Of a stretch of DNA of 64,000 bases, positions 51,910-59,949 are shown piece after piece. The stretch covers positions 1 through 64,000 of the forward strand of contig NZ_PQSS01000014.1 in the NCBI RefSeq assembly GCF_002920535.1, given 5' to 3'. The notes beneath the pieces were generated by a model, which saw only the letters and a list, made by a program, of their open reading frames with translations, had not been told where the DNA came from and did not search any database. The translations under genes and the position numbers were made by a program. This DNA comes from Streptomyces sp. Ru71 (GTDB lineage Bacteria > Actinomycetota > Actinomycetes > Streptomycetales > Streptomycetaceae). Every line of letters starts with the position of its first letter. Position 1 is the stretch's first letter.

Positions 51910-53814
51910 GTGCACCTCAAGGCCCTCACGCTCCGCGGGTTCAAGTCGTTCGCCTCGGCGACCACACTCCGGTTCGAACCGGGGATCACCTGTGTCGTCG
52001 GCCCGAACGGCTCGGGCAAGTCCAACGTCGTGGACGCGCTCAGCTGGGTCATGGGCGAGCAGGGCGCCAAGTCGCTGCGCGGCGGCAAGATGGAGGACGT
52101 CATCTTCGCCGGCACCACCGGCCGCCCGCCGCTGGGCCGCGCCGAGGTGTCGCTGACCATCGACAACTCCGACGGCGCGCTGCCCATCGAGTACGCCGAG
52201 GTCACCATCACGCGGATCATGTTCCGCAACGGCGGCAGCGAGTACCAGATCAACGGCGACACCTGCCGCCTGCTGGACATCCAGGAACTCCTCTCCGACT
52301 CCGGCATCGGCCGCGAGATGCACGTCATCGTCGGCCAGGGCCAGCTCGACTCCGTCCTGCACGCCGACCCCATGGGCCGCCGCGCCTTCATCGAGGAGGC
52401 CGCGGGCGTTCTCAAGCACCGCAAGCGCAAGGAGAAGGCGCTGCGCAAGCTGGACGCGATGCAGGCCAACCTGGCCCGTGTGCAGGACCTCACGGACGAA
52501 CTCAGACGGCAGCTCAAGCCCCTGGGCCGCCAGGCCGCCGTCGCCCGCCGGGCCGCCGTCATCCAGGCCGACCTGCGCGACGCCCGGCTGCGCCTGCTCG
52601 CCGACGACCTGGTCCGGCTGCGCCAGGCCCTCACGGCCGAGATCGCCGACGAGGCCGCGCTCAAGGCCCGCAAGGAGGCCGCCGAGCAGGACCTGAAGAA
52701 GGCCCAGCAGCGCGAGGCCCTGCTGGAGGACGAGGTACGGCAGCTCACGCCGCGCCTTCAGCGCGCCCAGCAGACCTGGCACGAACTCTCCCAGCTCGCC
52801 GAACGCGTCCGCGGCACGATCTCCCTGGCCGACGCCCGCGTCAAGAGCGCCACCTCCGCCCCGCCGGAGGAGCGGCGCGGACGCGACCCCGAGGACATGG
52901 AACGCGAGGCCGCCCGCATCCGCGAGCAGGAGGCCGAGCTGACGGCAGCCCTGGAGGCCGCGGAGCGGGCCCTGGAGGACACCGTCGAGCACCGCGCGGA
53001 ACTGGAGCGCGCCCTCGCCCAGGAGGAACGGCGCCTGAAGGACGTCGCCCGCGCCATCGCCGACCGCCGCGAGGGCCTGGCCCGGCTGCGCGGCCAGGTC
53101 GGCGCCGCCCGCTCCCGCGCCGCCTCCGCCCAGGCGGAGATCGACCGCCTGGCCGCCGCCCGCGACGAGGCCCAGGAACGCGCCGTCGCCGCCCAGGAGG
53201 AGTACGAGGCTCTCAAGGCCGAGGTCGACGGCCTGGACGCCGGTGACGAGGAGCTGGCCGAGCGGCACGAGACGGCCAAGCGGCAGCTCGCCGAGGCCGA
53301 CGCCGCCCTCGGCGCCGCCCGTGAGGCACTCACCGCGGCGGAGCGCACCCGCGCCGCGACCCAGGCCCGCCACGAGGCCCTGGCGCTGGGCCTGCGCCGC
53401 AAGGACGGCACCGGAACACTGCTGGGCGCACGGGACCGTCTGGCCGGGGTCCTGGGGCCGGCGGCGGAACTGCTGACGGTGGAGCCGGGCTACGAGGTGG
53501 CCCTCGCGGCCGCCTTCGGCGCGGCGGCGGACGCGATCGCCGTGGAGACCCCGTCCGCGGCAGCAGAAGCGATCCGCCTCCTACGCAAGCAGGACGGAGG
53601 CAGAGCAGCCCTGCTCCTCGCAGGCGCCCCGGAGGAAGCCCCCCAAAGGGGCGCGGGGAACGCCGCGAGCAACCACGACGCACCCGCAGACGCCAACGGC
53701 GGGATCGCGCCCCAAAGGGGCGCGGGGAACGGCGCGACCAGCCACAACGCACCCGCCACCCCCACCCCGCAACGCGCCCCGCCGCGGACCTCGTCACAGG
53801 ACCGGCCGAGCTGA
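51910..53814 (+). CDS. smc: SMC chromosome segregation ATPase, N-terminal part (gene broken by frameshift)
   Basis: SMC forms the condensin ring that organises and segregates chromosomes. This part has the N-terminal ATPase lobe (HLKALTLRGFKSFASATTLR, Walker A VVGPNGSGKSNVVDALSWVM), the first coiled-coil arm (about 160-500) and the first half of the hinge (about 500-576: GTGTLLGARDRLAGVLGPAA, YEVALAAAFGAAADAIAVET). After residue 576 it runs into repeat-derived sequence (PQRGAGNAASNHDAP, PQRGAGNGATSHNAP) and stops at 53812-53814. The rest of SMC continues in the -1 frame. GTG at 51910 matches the family start. An intact protein would need a -1 shift. Confidence 0.88.
   Translation: MHLKALTLRGFKSFASATTLRFEPGITCVVGPNGSGKSNVVDALSWVMGEQGAKSLRGGKMEDVIFAGTTGRPPLGRAEVSLTIDNSDGALPIEYAEVTITRIMFRNGGSEYQINGDTCRLLDIQELLSDSGIGREMHVIVGQGQLDSVLHADPMGRRAFIEEAAGVLKHRKRKEKALRKLDAMQANLARVQDLTDELRRQLKPLGRQAAVARRAAVIQADLRDARLRLLADDLVRLRQALTAEIADEAALKARKEAAEQDLKKAQQREALLEDEVRQLTPRLQRAQQTWHELSQLAERVRGTISLADARVKSATSAPPEERRGRDPEDMEREAARIREQEAELTAALEAAERALEDTVEHRAELERALAQEERRLKDVARAIADRREGLARLRGQVGAARSRAASAQAEIDRLAAARDEAQERAVAAQEEYEALKAEVDGLDAGDEELAERHETAKRQLAEADAALGAAREALTAAERTRAATQARHEALALGLRRKDGTGTLLGARDRLAGVLGPAAELLTVEPGYEVALAAAFGAAADAIAVETPSAAAEAIRLLRKQDGGRAALLLAGAPEEAPQRGAGNAASNHDAPADANGGIAPQRGAGNGATSHNAPATPTPQRAPPRTSSQDRPS
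53641..53765. repeat. Two tandem copies of the GC-rich interspersed repeat inside smc
   Basis: CCCCAAAGGGGCGCGGGGAA occurs at 53641-53660 and again at 53710-53729, 69 bp apart. Each copy is followed by a similar tail (GCAACCACGACGCACCCGCA and CCAGCCACAACGCACCCGCC). The same core occurs at 17679-17760 between genes. The copies lie exactly where the smc frame is lost, in the hinge. Confidence 0.8.
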
Positions 53815-55571
53815 TGCCCGCCGTCCGCCGCCTCCTGCAAGGAACCGTGGTCGTCGGCACCCTGGAGGACGCCGAGGACGTCGTCTACGCGCACCCCGAG
53901 CTGACCGCCGTGACCGCGGAGGGCGACCTGCTGGGCGCTCACTTCGCCCACGGCGGCTCCGCCGGTGCGCCCAGCCTCCTGGAGGTGCAGGCCTCCGTGG
54001 ACGAGGCCGCGGCCGAGCTGGCCGAGCTCCAGGTGCGATGCGCGCGGCTGGCCGAGGAGCAGCGGGCGGCAGCGGAACGGCGCACCGAGGCCGTCACCGT
54101 CGTAGAGGAACTGGCGGAGCGCCGGCGGGCCGCCGAGCGGGAGAAGTCGGCCGTGGCCCAGCAGCTCGGGCGGCTCGCCGGGCAGGCCCGCGCGGCGGCC
54201 GGCGAGGCCGAGCGGTCCACCGCGGCGGCGGCACGCGCGCAGGAGGCGCTGGAGCAGGCCGTCCAGGACGCGGAGGAGCTGGCGGAACGGCTGGCGGTCG
54301 CCGAGGAGACGCCCGTCGAGGAGGAACCGGACACCTCCGTGCGCGACCGGCTCGCGGCCGACGGTGCCAACGCCCGGCAGACCGAGATGGAGGCCCGCCT
54401 CCAGGTCCGCACCCACGAGGAGAGGGTGAAAGGCCTGGCGGGACGGGCCGACTCCCTGGACCGCGCCGCCCGCGCGGAACGCGAGGCACGCGCGCGTGCC
54501 GAGCAGCGCCGGGCCCGGCTGCGCCACGAGGCGTCCGTCGCCCAGGCGGTGGCCTCCGGCGCCCGCCAGCTGCTGGCGCACGTCGAGGTCTCCCTGGACC
54601 GGGCCGTGCGGGAACGCGAGGCCGCCGAAGCCGCCAAGGCCGCCCGCGAGCAGGAGCTGACCGCCGCCCGCGCCGCCGGCCGCGAACTCAAGGCCGAGCT
54701 GGACAAGTTGACGGATTCAGTCCACCGGGGCGAGGTACTCGGAGCCGAGAAGCGGCTGCGCATCGAGCAGCTGGAGACCAAGGCGCTGGAGGAACTGGGT
54801 GTCGAGCCGGAGGGGCTGGTCGCCGAGTACGGGCCGGACCAGCCCGTGCCGCCCTCGCCCCCCGCCGAGGGCGAGGAGCTGCCGGACGACCCGGAGCACC
54901 CGCGCAACCAGCCGCGTCCTTTCGTGCGCGCCGAGCAGGAGAAGCGCCTGAAGGCGGCCGAGCGCGCCTACCAGCAGCTCGGCAAGGTCAATCCGCTGGC
55001 GCTGGAGGAGTTCGCCGCGCTGGAGGCTAGGCACCAGTTCCTGAGCGAGCAGCTGGAGGACCTGAAGAAGACCCGTGCCGACCTGCTGCAGGTCGTCAAG
55101 GAGGTCGACGAGCGGGTCGAGCAGGTCTTCACGGAGGCCTACCGGGACACGGCCCGCGAGTTCGAGGGCGTCTTCAGCCGGCTCTTCCCGGGCGGTGAGG
55201 GCCGCCTCGTCCTGACGGACCCCGACAACATGCTCACCACGGGCGTGGACGTCGAGGCACGGCCGCCGGGCAAGAAGGTCAAGCGGCTGTCCCTGCTCTC
55301 GGGCGGCGAGCGGTCGCTGACGGCCGTGGCGCTGCTGGTGTCGATCTTCAAGGCCCGGCCGAGCCCGTTCTATGTGATGGACGAGGTCGAGGCGGCGCTG
55401 GACGACACCAATCTGCAGCGGCTGATCCGGATCATGCAGGAGCTGCAGGAGGCCTCGCAGCTGATCGTGATCACGCACCAGAAGCGCACGATGGAGGTCG
55501 CGGACGCCCTCTACGGCGTGTCCATGCAGGGCGACGGCGTCTCGAAGGTCATCTCCCAGCGCCTTCGCTGA
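53814..55571 (+). CDS. smc: SMC chromosome segregation ATPase, C-terminal part (gene broken by frameshift)
   Basis: The second part of SMC, in the -1 frame relative to the first. In-frame sequence before the listed ATG (ADLVTGPAEL from about 53782) already belongs to the hinge, so this is a continuation and not a new gene. It contains the rest of the hinge (MPAVRRLLQGTVVVGTLEDA, ELTAVTAEGDLLGAHFAHGG), the second coiled-coil arm and the C-terminal ATPase lobe with signature LSLLSGGERSLTAVALLVSI and Walker B PSPFYVMDEVEAALDDTNL. A separate product from 53814 would lack Walker A. Confidence 0.85.
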   Translation: MPAVRRLLQGTVVVGTLEDAEDVVYAHPELTAVTAEGDLLGAHFAHGGSAGAPSLLEVQASVDEAAAELAELQVRCARLAEEQRAAAERRTEAVTVVEELAERRRAAEREKSAVAQQLGRLAGQARAAAGEAERSTAAAARAQEALEQAVQDAEELAERLAVAEETPVEEEPDTSVRDRLAADGANARQTEMEARLQVRTHEERVKGLAGRADSLDRAARAEREARARAEQRRARLRHEASVAQAVASGARQLLAHVEVSLDRAVREREAAEAAKAAREQELTAARAAGRELKAELDKLTDSVHRGEVLGAEKRLRIEQLETKALEELGVEPEGLVAEYGPDQPVPPSPPAEGEELPDDPEHPRNQPRPFVRAEQEKRLKAAERAYQQLGKVNPLALEEFAALEARHQFLSEQLEDLKKTRADLLQVVKEVDERVEQVFTEAYRDTAREFEGVFSRLFPGGEGRLVLTDPDNMLTTGVDVEARPPGKKVKRLSLLSGGERSLTAVALLVSIFKARPSPFYVMDEVEAALDDTNLQRLIRIMQELQEASQLIVITHQKRTMEVADALYGVSMQGDGVSKVISQRLR

Positions 55572-55595
55572 GTCCACAAGATCATCTGACTCAAT

Positions 55596-55610
55596 GTTCA
55601 TTTCTTGAAC
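55596..55610. promoter_or_regulatory. Inverted repeat upstream of the glucose permease gene
   Basis: GTTCA (55596-55600) and TGAAC (55606-55610) flank TTTCT. It lies in an AT-rich 195-bp gap that contrasts with the GC-rich surroundings. It could be a repressor half-site pair or the foot of a weak smc terminator. Confidence 0.4.
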
Positions 55611-55654
55611 ACGAAGCAACGAGGCGTATCTAGAAACTCACAAGCGCTGACCTA

Positions 55655-55682
55655 TTGACTTCGAAACTTGAAGGCATAGTCT
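55655..55682 (+). promoter_or_regulatory. Predicted promoter of the glucose permease gene
   Basis: TTGACT (55655-55660), a 16-nt spacer and TAGTCT (55677-55682). It is 85 nt before the GTG at 55767. Confidence 0.55.
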
Positions 55683-55766
55683 CTGCAACGTTGCTTTTAC
55701 CTTCAGGTCTCACCTGCAAGGGCAGACCCCCACCCGGCAGCGTTGCCGGTGGCCCGAGGAGTACAC

Positions 55767-57185
55767 GTGACCAGCACAGCGCAGGCACCCCAGTCAGGAG
55801 CCCGTACGGCCCATCCCGATCATCTCGGGCATGTCATCTTCATCGCGGCCGCCGCCGCGATGGGCGGTTTCCTCTTCGGCTACGACAGTTCCGTCATCAA
55901 CGGCGCCGTCGAGGCCATCCGCGACCGCTACGACATCGGCTCCGCCGCGCTGGCCCAGGTCATCGCGATCGCCCTGATCGGATGCGCCATCGGCGCCGCC
56001 ACCGCCGGCCGCATAGCCGACCGCATCGGCCGTATCCGCTGTATGCAGATCGCCGCGGTGCTCTTCACGATCAGCGCCGTCGGCTCCGCGCTGCCCTTCG
56101 CGCTGTGGGACCTCGCCTTCTGGCGCATCGTCGGCGGCTTCGCCATCGGCATGGCCTCCGTGATCGGCCCGGCCTACATCGCCGAGGTCGCCCCGCCCGC
56201 CTACCGCGGCCGTCTCGGCTCCTTCCAGCAGGCCGCGATCGTCATCGGCATCGCCGTCTCGCAGCTGGTGAACTGGGGCCTGCTCAACGCCGCCGGCGGC
56301 GACCAGCGCGGCGAGCTGATGGGCCTGGAGGCCTGGCAGGTCATGCTGGGCGTCATGGTCGTCCCGGCCGTCCTGTACGGCCTGCTCTCCTTCGCCATCC
56401 CCGAGTCCCCGCGCTTCCTGATCTCGGCCGGCCGGCGTGACCGCGCCAAGGAGATCCTCGCCGAGGTCGAGGGCAAGGGCATCGACCTGGACGCCCGCGT
56501 CACCGAGATCGAGCACGCCATGAGGAGCGAGCACAAGTCCTCCTTCAAGGACCTGCTCGGCGGCGGCTTCTTCTTCAAGCCGATCGTGTGGGTCGGCATC
56601 GGCCTGTCGGTCTTCCAGCAGTTCGTCGGCATCAACGTGGCCTTCTACTACTCGTCCACGCTGTGGCAGTCGGTGGGCGTCGACCCGACGGACTCGTTCT
56701 TCTACTCCTTCACGACGTCGATCATCAACATCATCGGCACCGTGATCGCGATGATCTTCGTGGACCGCGTCGGCCGCAAGCCGCTGGCGCTCATCGGCTC
56801 CGTCGGCATGGCGATCGGCCTCGCCCTGGAGGCCTGGGCCTTCTCCTACGACCTCGTCGGCGGCAAGCTCCCCGCCACGCAGGGCTGGGTCGCCCTGATC
56901 GCCGCCCACATCTTCGTGCTGTTCTTCGCCCTGTCCTGGGGTGTGGTCGTGTGGGTCTTCCTCGGCGAGATGTTCCCGAACAAGATCCGCGCCGCCGCCC
57001 TGGGCGTGGCCGCCGCCGCGCAGTGGATCGCCAACTGGGCGATCACCGCGAGCTTCCCGTCGCTGGCCGACTGGAACCTCTCCGGCACCTATGTGATCTA
57101 CACGGTCTTCGCCGCGCTCTCCATCCCGTTCGTCCTGAAGTTCGTCAAGGAGACGAAGGGCAAGGCGCTGGAGGAGATGGGCTGA
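55767..57185 (+). CDS. glcP: MFS glucose permease (GlcP type)
   Basis: A 472-aa, 12-helix sugar:H+ symporter of the major facilitator superfamily, the main glucose uptake system in Streptomyces, which feeds glucose kinase. Sugar porter motifs are present: FIAAAAAMGGFLFGYDSSVI, GRIADRIGRIRCM, the RIVGGFAIGMASVIGPAYIA and EVAPPAYRGRLGSFQQ pair, PESPRFLISAGRRD, VFQQFVGINVAFYYS, DRVGRKPLALIGS and WVFLGEMFPNKIRAAALGVA. GTG at 55767 gives the family length. It follows smc, the order I recall for glcP1 in S. coelicolor. Confidence 0.93.
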   Translation: MTSTAQAPQSGARTAHPDHLGHVIFIAAAAAMGGFLFGYDSSVINGAVEAIRDRYDIGSAALAQVIAIALIGCAIGAATAGRIADRIGRIRCMQIAAVLFTISAVGSALPFALWDLAFWRIVGGFAIGMASVIGPAYIAEVAPPAYRGRLGSFQQAAIVIGIAVSQLVNWGLLNAAGGDQRGELMGLEAWQVMLGVMVVPAVLYGLLSFAIPESPRFLISAGRRDRAKEILAEVEGKGIDLDARVTEIEHAMRSEHKSSFKDLLGGGFFFKPIVWVGIGLSVFQQFVGINVAFYYSSTLWQSVGVDPTDSFFYSFTTSIINIIGTVIAMIFVDRVGRKPLALIGSVGMAIGLALEAWAFSYDLVGGKLPATQGWVALIAAHIFVLFFALSWGVVVWVFLGEMFPNKIRAAALGVAAAAQWIANWAITASFPSLADWNLSGTYVIYTVFAALSIPFVLKFVKETKGKALEEMG

Positions 57186-57240
57186 CGCCCCCGAACTCGG
57201 GGAGAAGGGCCAAGTCCCCGCTGCCCTCTCCTCGACCCGT

Positions 57241-57281
57241 CCGCCGCCCCCGCCCGGCCACTGCCCGGGCGGGGGCGGCGG
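57241..57281. terminator. Bidirectional terminator between glcP and the LLM gene
   Basis: A perfect 17-bp stem, CCGCCGCCCCCGCCCGG (57241-57257) and CCGGGCGGGGGCGGCGG (57265-57281), with a 7-nt loop, between convergent genes. Confidence 0.85.
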
Positions 57282-57288
57282 TGTCGTG

Positions 57289-58269
57289 TCACCCGGGACG
57301 ATCAGCGTCGTGGCCCGCCACCGTCCGCGCGAACAGGCGCAGGCTGCGCCAGGCCTCCTCCACCGGCATCCCGCCCACCAGCGGATGCAGCACCAGGGTG
57401 TCCAGCCCCAGCCGCGCGCACTGCTCCGGAGTGACGATCCGGTACACCCCCTCCGCCCGCAGCTCCGCCACCGTCGTGGCCGCCGACCCCACCGCCGAGC
57501 GGACGCCGCCGGACTGCCAGGAGGTGTACGTCCGGGCCTCGTGCAGGAAGTGCTCCCCGTACAGCGCCCACGCCCGGTCCGGATCGTCGGCCAGGTGCAG
57601 CAGCGGGGTCTCGGCGCCGGGCATCAGCACCCAGCCCTCGGTGCCGTACTCCGCGAGCCGCTCCTTGTAGTACGCCTCCAGCTCGGGCAGGTGCGCGCTG
57701 GGGAAGAACGGCAGGCCGAGCCGTGCCGCCCGCCGCGCGGCGGCCCGGGAGGAGCCGCCCACCAGCAGCAGCGGATGCGGCTGGGTGTACGGCCGTGGGG
57801 TGACCCGCACCCGCCGGCCCCGGTACTCGAACTCCTCCCCGGACCACGCCCGCACCAGCGTGTGCAGGAGCTCGTCCTGGAGCCGGCCGCGCTGCCGGAA
57901 GTCGCGGCCGAACAGGGCGTACTCCTCGGGCCGGTACCCGATGCCCGCCACCGTCACCAGGCGCCCGCCGCTGAGCAGGTCCAGTACGGCGATCTCCTCG
58001 GCGAGCCGCAGCGGCTCGTGCAGCGGGCCGATCAGCGCGGACACCGTGACCGTGATCCGCCGGGTGGCCCCGAACACCGCGCCCGCGAAGGCCAGCGGCG
58101 ACGGCAGCCAGTTGTCGCCGGAGCCGTGGTGCTCCTCCGTCTGCACCATGCCGATGCCGTGCTCGTCGGCGTAGGCGGCCATCTCCAGGGCCGCGCGGTA
58201 GCGGGCGGCCAGCTCGGCGGGGGAGGCGCCGGGAGCGACGAGGTTGAACCGGACGACCGTGACGGGCAT
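57289..58269 (-). CDS. LLM class flavin-dependent oxidoreductase
   Basis: A 326-aa luciferase-like TIM-barrel oxidoreductase using FMN or F420. It shows GMVQTEEHHGSGDNWLPSPL, LIGPLHEPLRLAEEIAVLDL, LSGGRLVTVAGIGYRPEEYA, RPYTQPHPLLLVGGSSRAAA and RAARLGLPFFPSAH. It is complete, with ATG at 58269. The substrate is unknown. Convergent with glcP and not obviously tied to it, it seems an accessory gene. F420 use is possible since cofC is encoded at 22393-23031. Confidence 0.88.
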   Translation of the reverse strand: MPVTVVRFNLVAPGASPAELAARYRAALEMAAYADEHGIGMVQTEEHHGSGDNWLPSPLAFAGAVFGATRRITVTVSALIGPLHEPLRLAEEIAVLDLLSGGRLVTVAGIGYRPEEYALFGRDFRQRGRLQDELLHTLVRAWSGEEFEYRGRRVRVTPRPYTQPHPLLLVGGSSRAAARRAARLGLPFFPSAHLPELEAYYKERLAEYGTEGWVLMPGAETPLLHLADDPDRAWALYGEHFLHEARTYTSWQSGGVRSAVGSAATTVAELRAEGVYRIVTPEQCARLGLDTLVLHPLVGGMPVEEAWRSLRLFARTVAGHDADRPG

Positions 58270-58327
58270 GGAAAATCCCCCTCCGCAGGCGACTTCGCCG
58301 ACGGAGGGGACAGTAGCTGACGGTGCG

Positions 58328-59776
58328 TCAGACAGCCAGGGTCTCGCGCTCCCGGTCCGCCTCGGCCGCCTGCGGGCCGGCGACGGCGGGCTTCGGCAGG
58401 ACGAGGTACAGCAGCCCGGAGATCACGACGGTCGCGATCCAGCCCAGGCCGTACTCGCCGATGAAGTTGTTCTTCGCCAGCGGCCCGGTGAACCAGTCGG
58501 ACGTGGTGAACATCAGCCCGGCGACGAGACCGGCCGCCCAGGCGACGACCGCCGCGGGGGAGAACCCGCCCCGGTACCAGTACGCACTGCTGCGCGTGGT
58601 GTCGGCCATGGCCGCACCGTCATACTCCTCGCGCCGCAGCATGTCCGCGCCGAAGACGCCGACCCACGCCGAGAAGGCGACGGCGAGCAGGGACAGGAAG
58701 GCGATGAAGGACCCCATGAAGCTGGTCGCGACCAGCATCAGCACACCGCCGAAGACCAGCGAGATCACGGCGTTCACGGACACCGCCCAGTGGCGCGGCA
58801 CCTTGAAGCCGAGGGTCTGCGCGGTGAAGCCGGCCGAGTACATCGACATGGAGTTGATCAGCAGCATGCCGATCAGCGCGATGAGCAGGTAGGGCACGGC
58901 GATCCAGGTCGGCAGGATCTCGCCGAGGAAGGACACCGGGTCGGACGCCGACGCCAGGTCCGGCGTGGACACCGCCATCACCGCGCCCATCAGCACCATC
59001 GGCAGCACGACGATCCCGGCGCCGCCCACCGCCGTACCCACGATGGCCTTGGACGACGCGGTACGCGGCAGATAGCGGGTGAAGTCCGGAGCGGACGGGA
59101 TCCAGCTGACACCGCCGGCCGCGATCATGCCGATACCGGTGATCACCGCGGCGGTGGAACCGGCGGAGTGCTCCATCACCTTCGACCAGTCGGTGTTCAC
59201 GGCCAGGTACACCAGCACCAGCACCGAGAACGCGCCGAACAGATAGGTCGCGTACTTGTTGCACTTCTGCACAGCGTTGATGCCGAGGCCGGAGATCGCG
59301 AACGTCGCGACGACGAACAACAGCAGCATGACCATGTCCAGCACGCTGTTCGCGCCGATGCCGAAGACGATCTCCAGGATGGTGAGCATGGCGTAGGCGC
59401 CGGTCACCGCGTTGATCGTCTCCCAGCCCCAGCGGGCGACCCAGATCAGCGAACCGGGCAGCAGATTGCCGCGCTGCCCGAACACCGCGCGCGACAGCGC
59501 CATGCCGGGCGCCCCGCCGCGCTTGCCGGCGATGCCGATGAGCCCGACCAGGCCGTACGACACGACCGGCGCGACGGCCGCGACGACGAGCGCCTGCCAG
59601 ATGTTCAGGTGGTACGCCACGACCAGGCTCGCGCCCATGGTCAACAGCAGCACGCTGATGTTGGCGCCCACCCAGGTGGGGAACAGCTCGCGGGTCTTGG
59701 CGGTGCGCTCGGCGTCCGGCACCTGTTCGATGCCGCGGGTTTCGAGAGCGCCTTCGGTCTCGGCGGTCTTACTCAT
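58328..59776 (-). CDS. NCS1 family cytosine/purine permease
   Basis: A 482-aa transporter of the nucleobase:cation symporter-1 family with about 12 membrane helices. It shows ANISVLLLTMGASLVVAYHL, GAPGMALSRAVFGQRGNLLP, WVARWGWETINAVTGAYAML, SWIPSAPDFTRYLP and SMSMYSAGFTAQTLG, features of CodB-like cytosine and purine carriers. The substrate is inferred only by family. ATG at 59776 has no strong ribosome binding site. It is divergent from ftsY across 173 bp. No deaminase gene accompanies it here. Confidence 0.88.
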   Translation of the reverse strand: MSKTAETEGALETRGIEQVPDAERTAKTRELFPTWVGANISVLLLTMGASLVVAYHLNIWQALVVAAVAPVVSYGLVGLIGIAGKRGGAPGMALSRAVFGQRGNLLPGSLIWVARWGWETINAVTGAYAMLTILEIVFGIGANSVLDMVMLLLFVVATFAISGLGINAVQKCNKYATYLFGAFSVLVLVYLAVNTDWSKVMEHSAGSTAAVITGIGMIAAGGVSWIPSAPDFTRYLPRTASSKAIVGTAVGGAGIVVLPMVLMGAVMAVSTPDLASASDPVSFLGEILPTWIAVPYLLIALIGMLLINSMSMYSAGFTAQTLGFKVPRHWAVSVNAVISLVFGGVLMLVATSFMGSFIAFLSLLAVAFSAWVGVFGADMLRREEYDGAAMADTTRSSAYWYRGGFSPAAVVAWAAGLVAGLMFTTSDWFTGPLAKNNFIGEYGLGWIATVVISGLLYLVLPKPAVAGPQAAEADRERETLAV

Positions 59777-59949
59777 GGAAAGGGGGAGCCTCAAGGTGGG
59801 GGGACAGGGTGACGTCGGGACTCTACGCGCGTTGATGTAGGGACCACCATCGTACTTTGGGCCGACTCCTGCCCTCCAGTGGCGTTTGTCTCTCAGAGGA
59901 AGCCACAAAACAGCTCTGGCGCACCCCCATGGCTGATACTGGACGAGTT

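Noticed and set aside
53814..55571. The C-terminal part of SMC as an independent short gene starting at ATG 53814
   Set aside because: The same frame before that ATG already reads as hinge sequence, and the ATG has no ribosome binding site. It is a broken continuation of smc.
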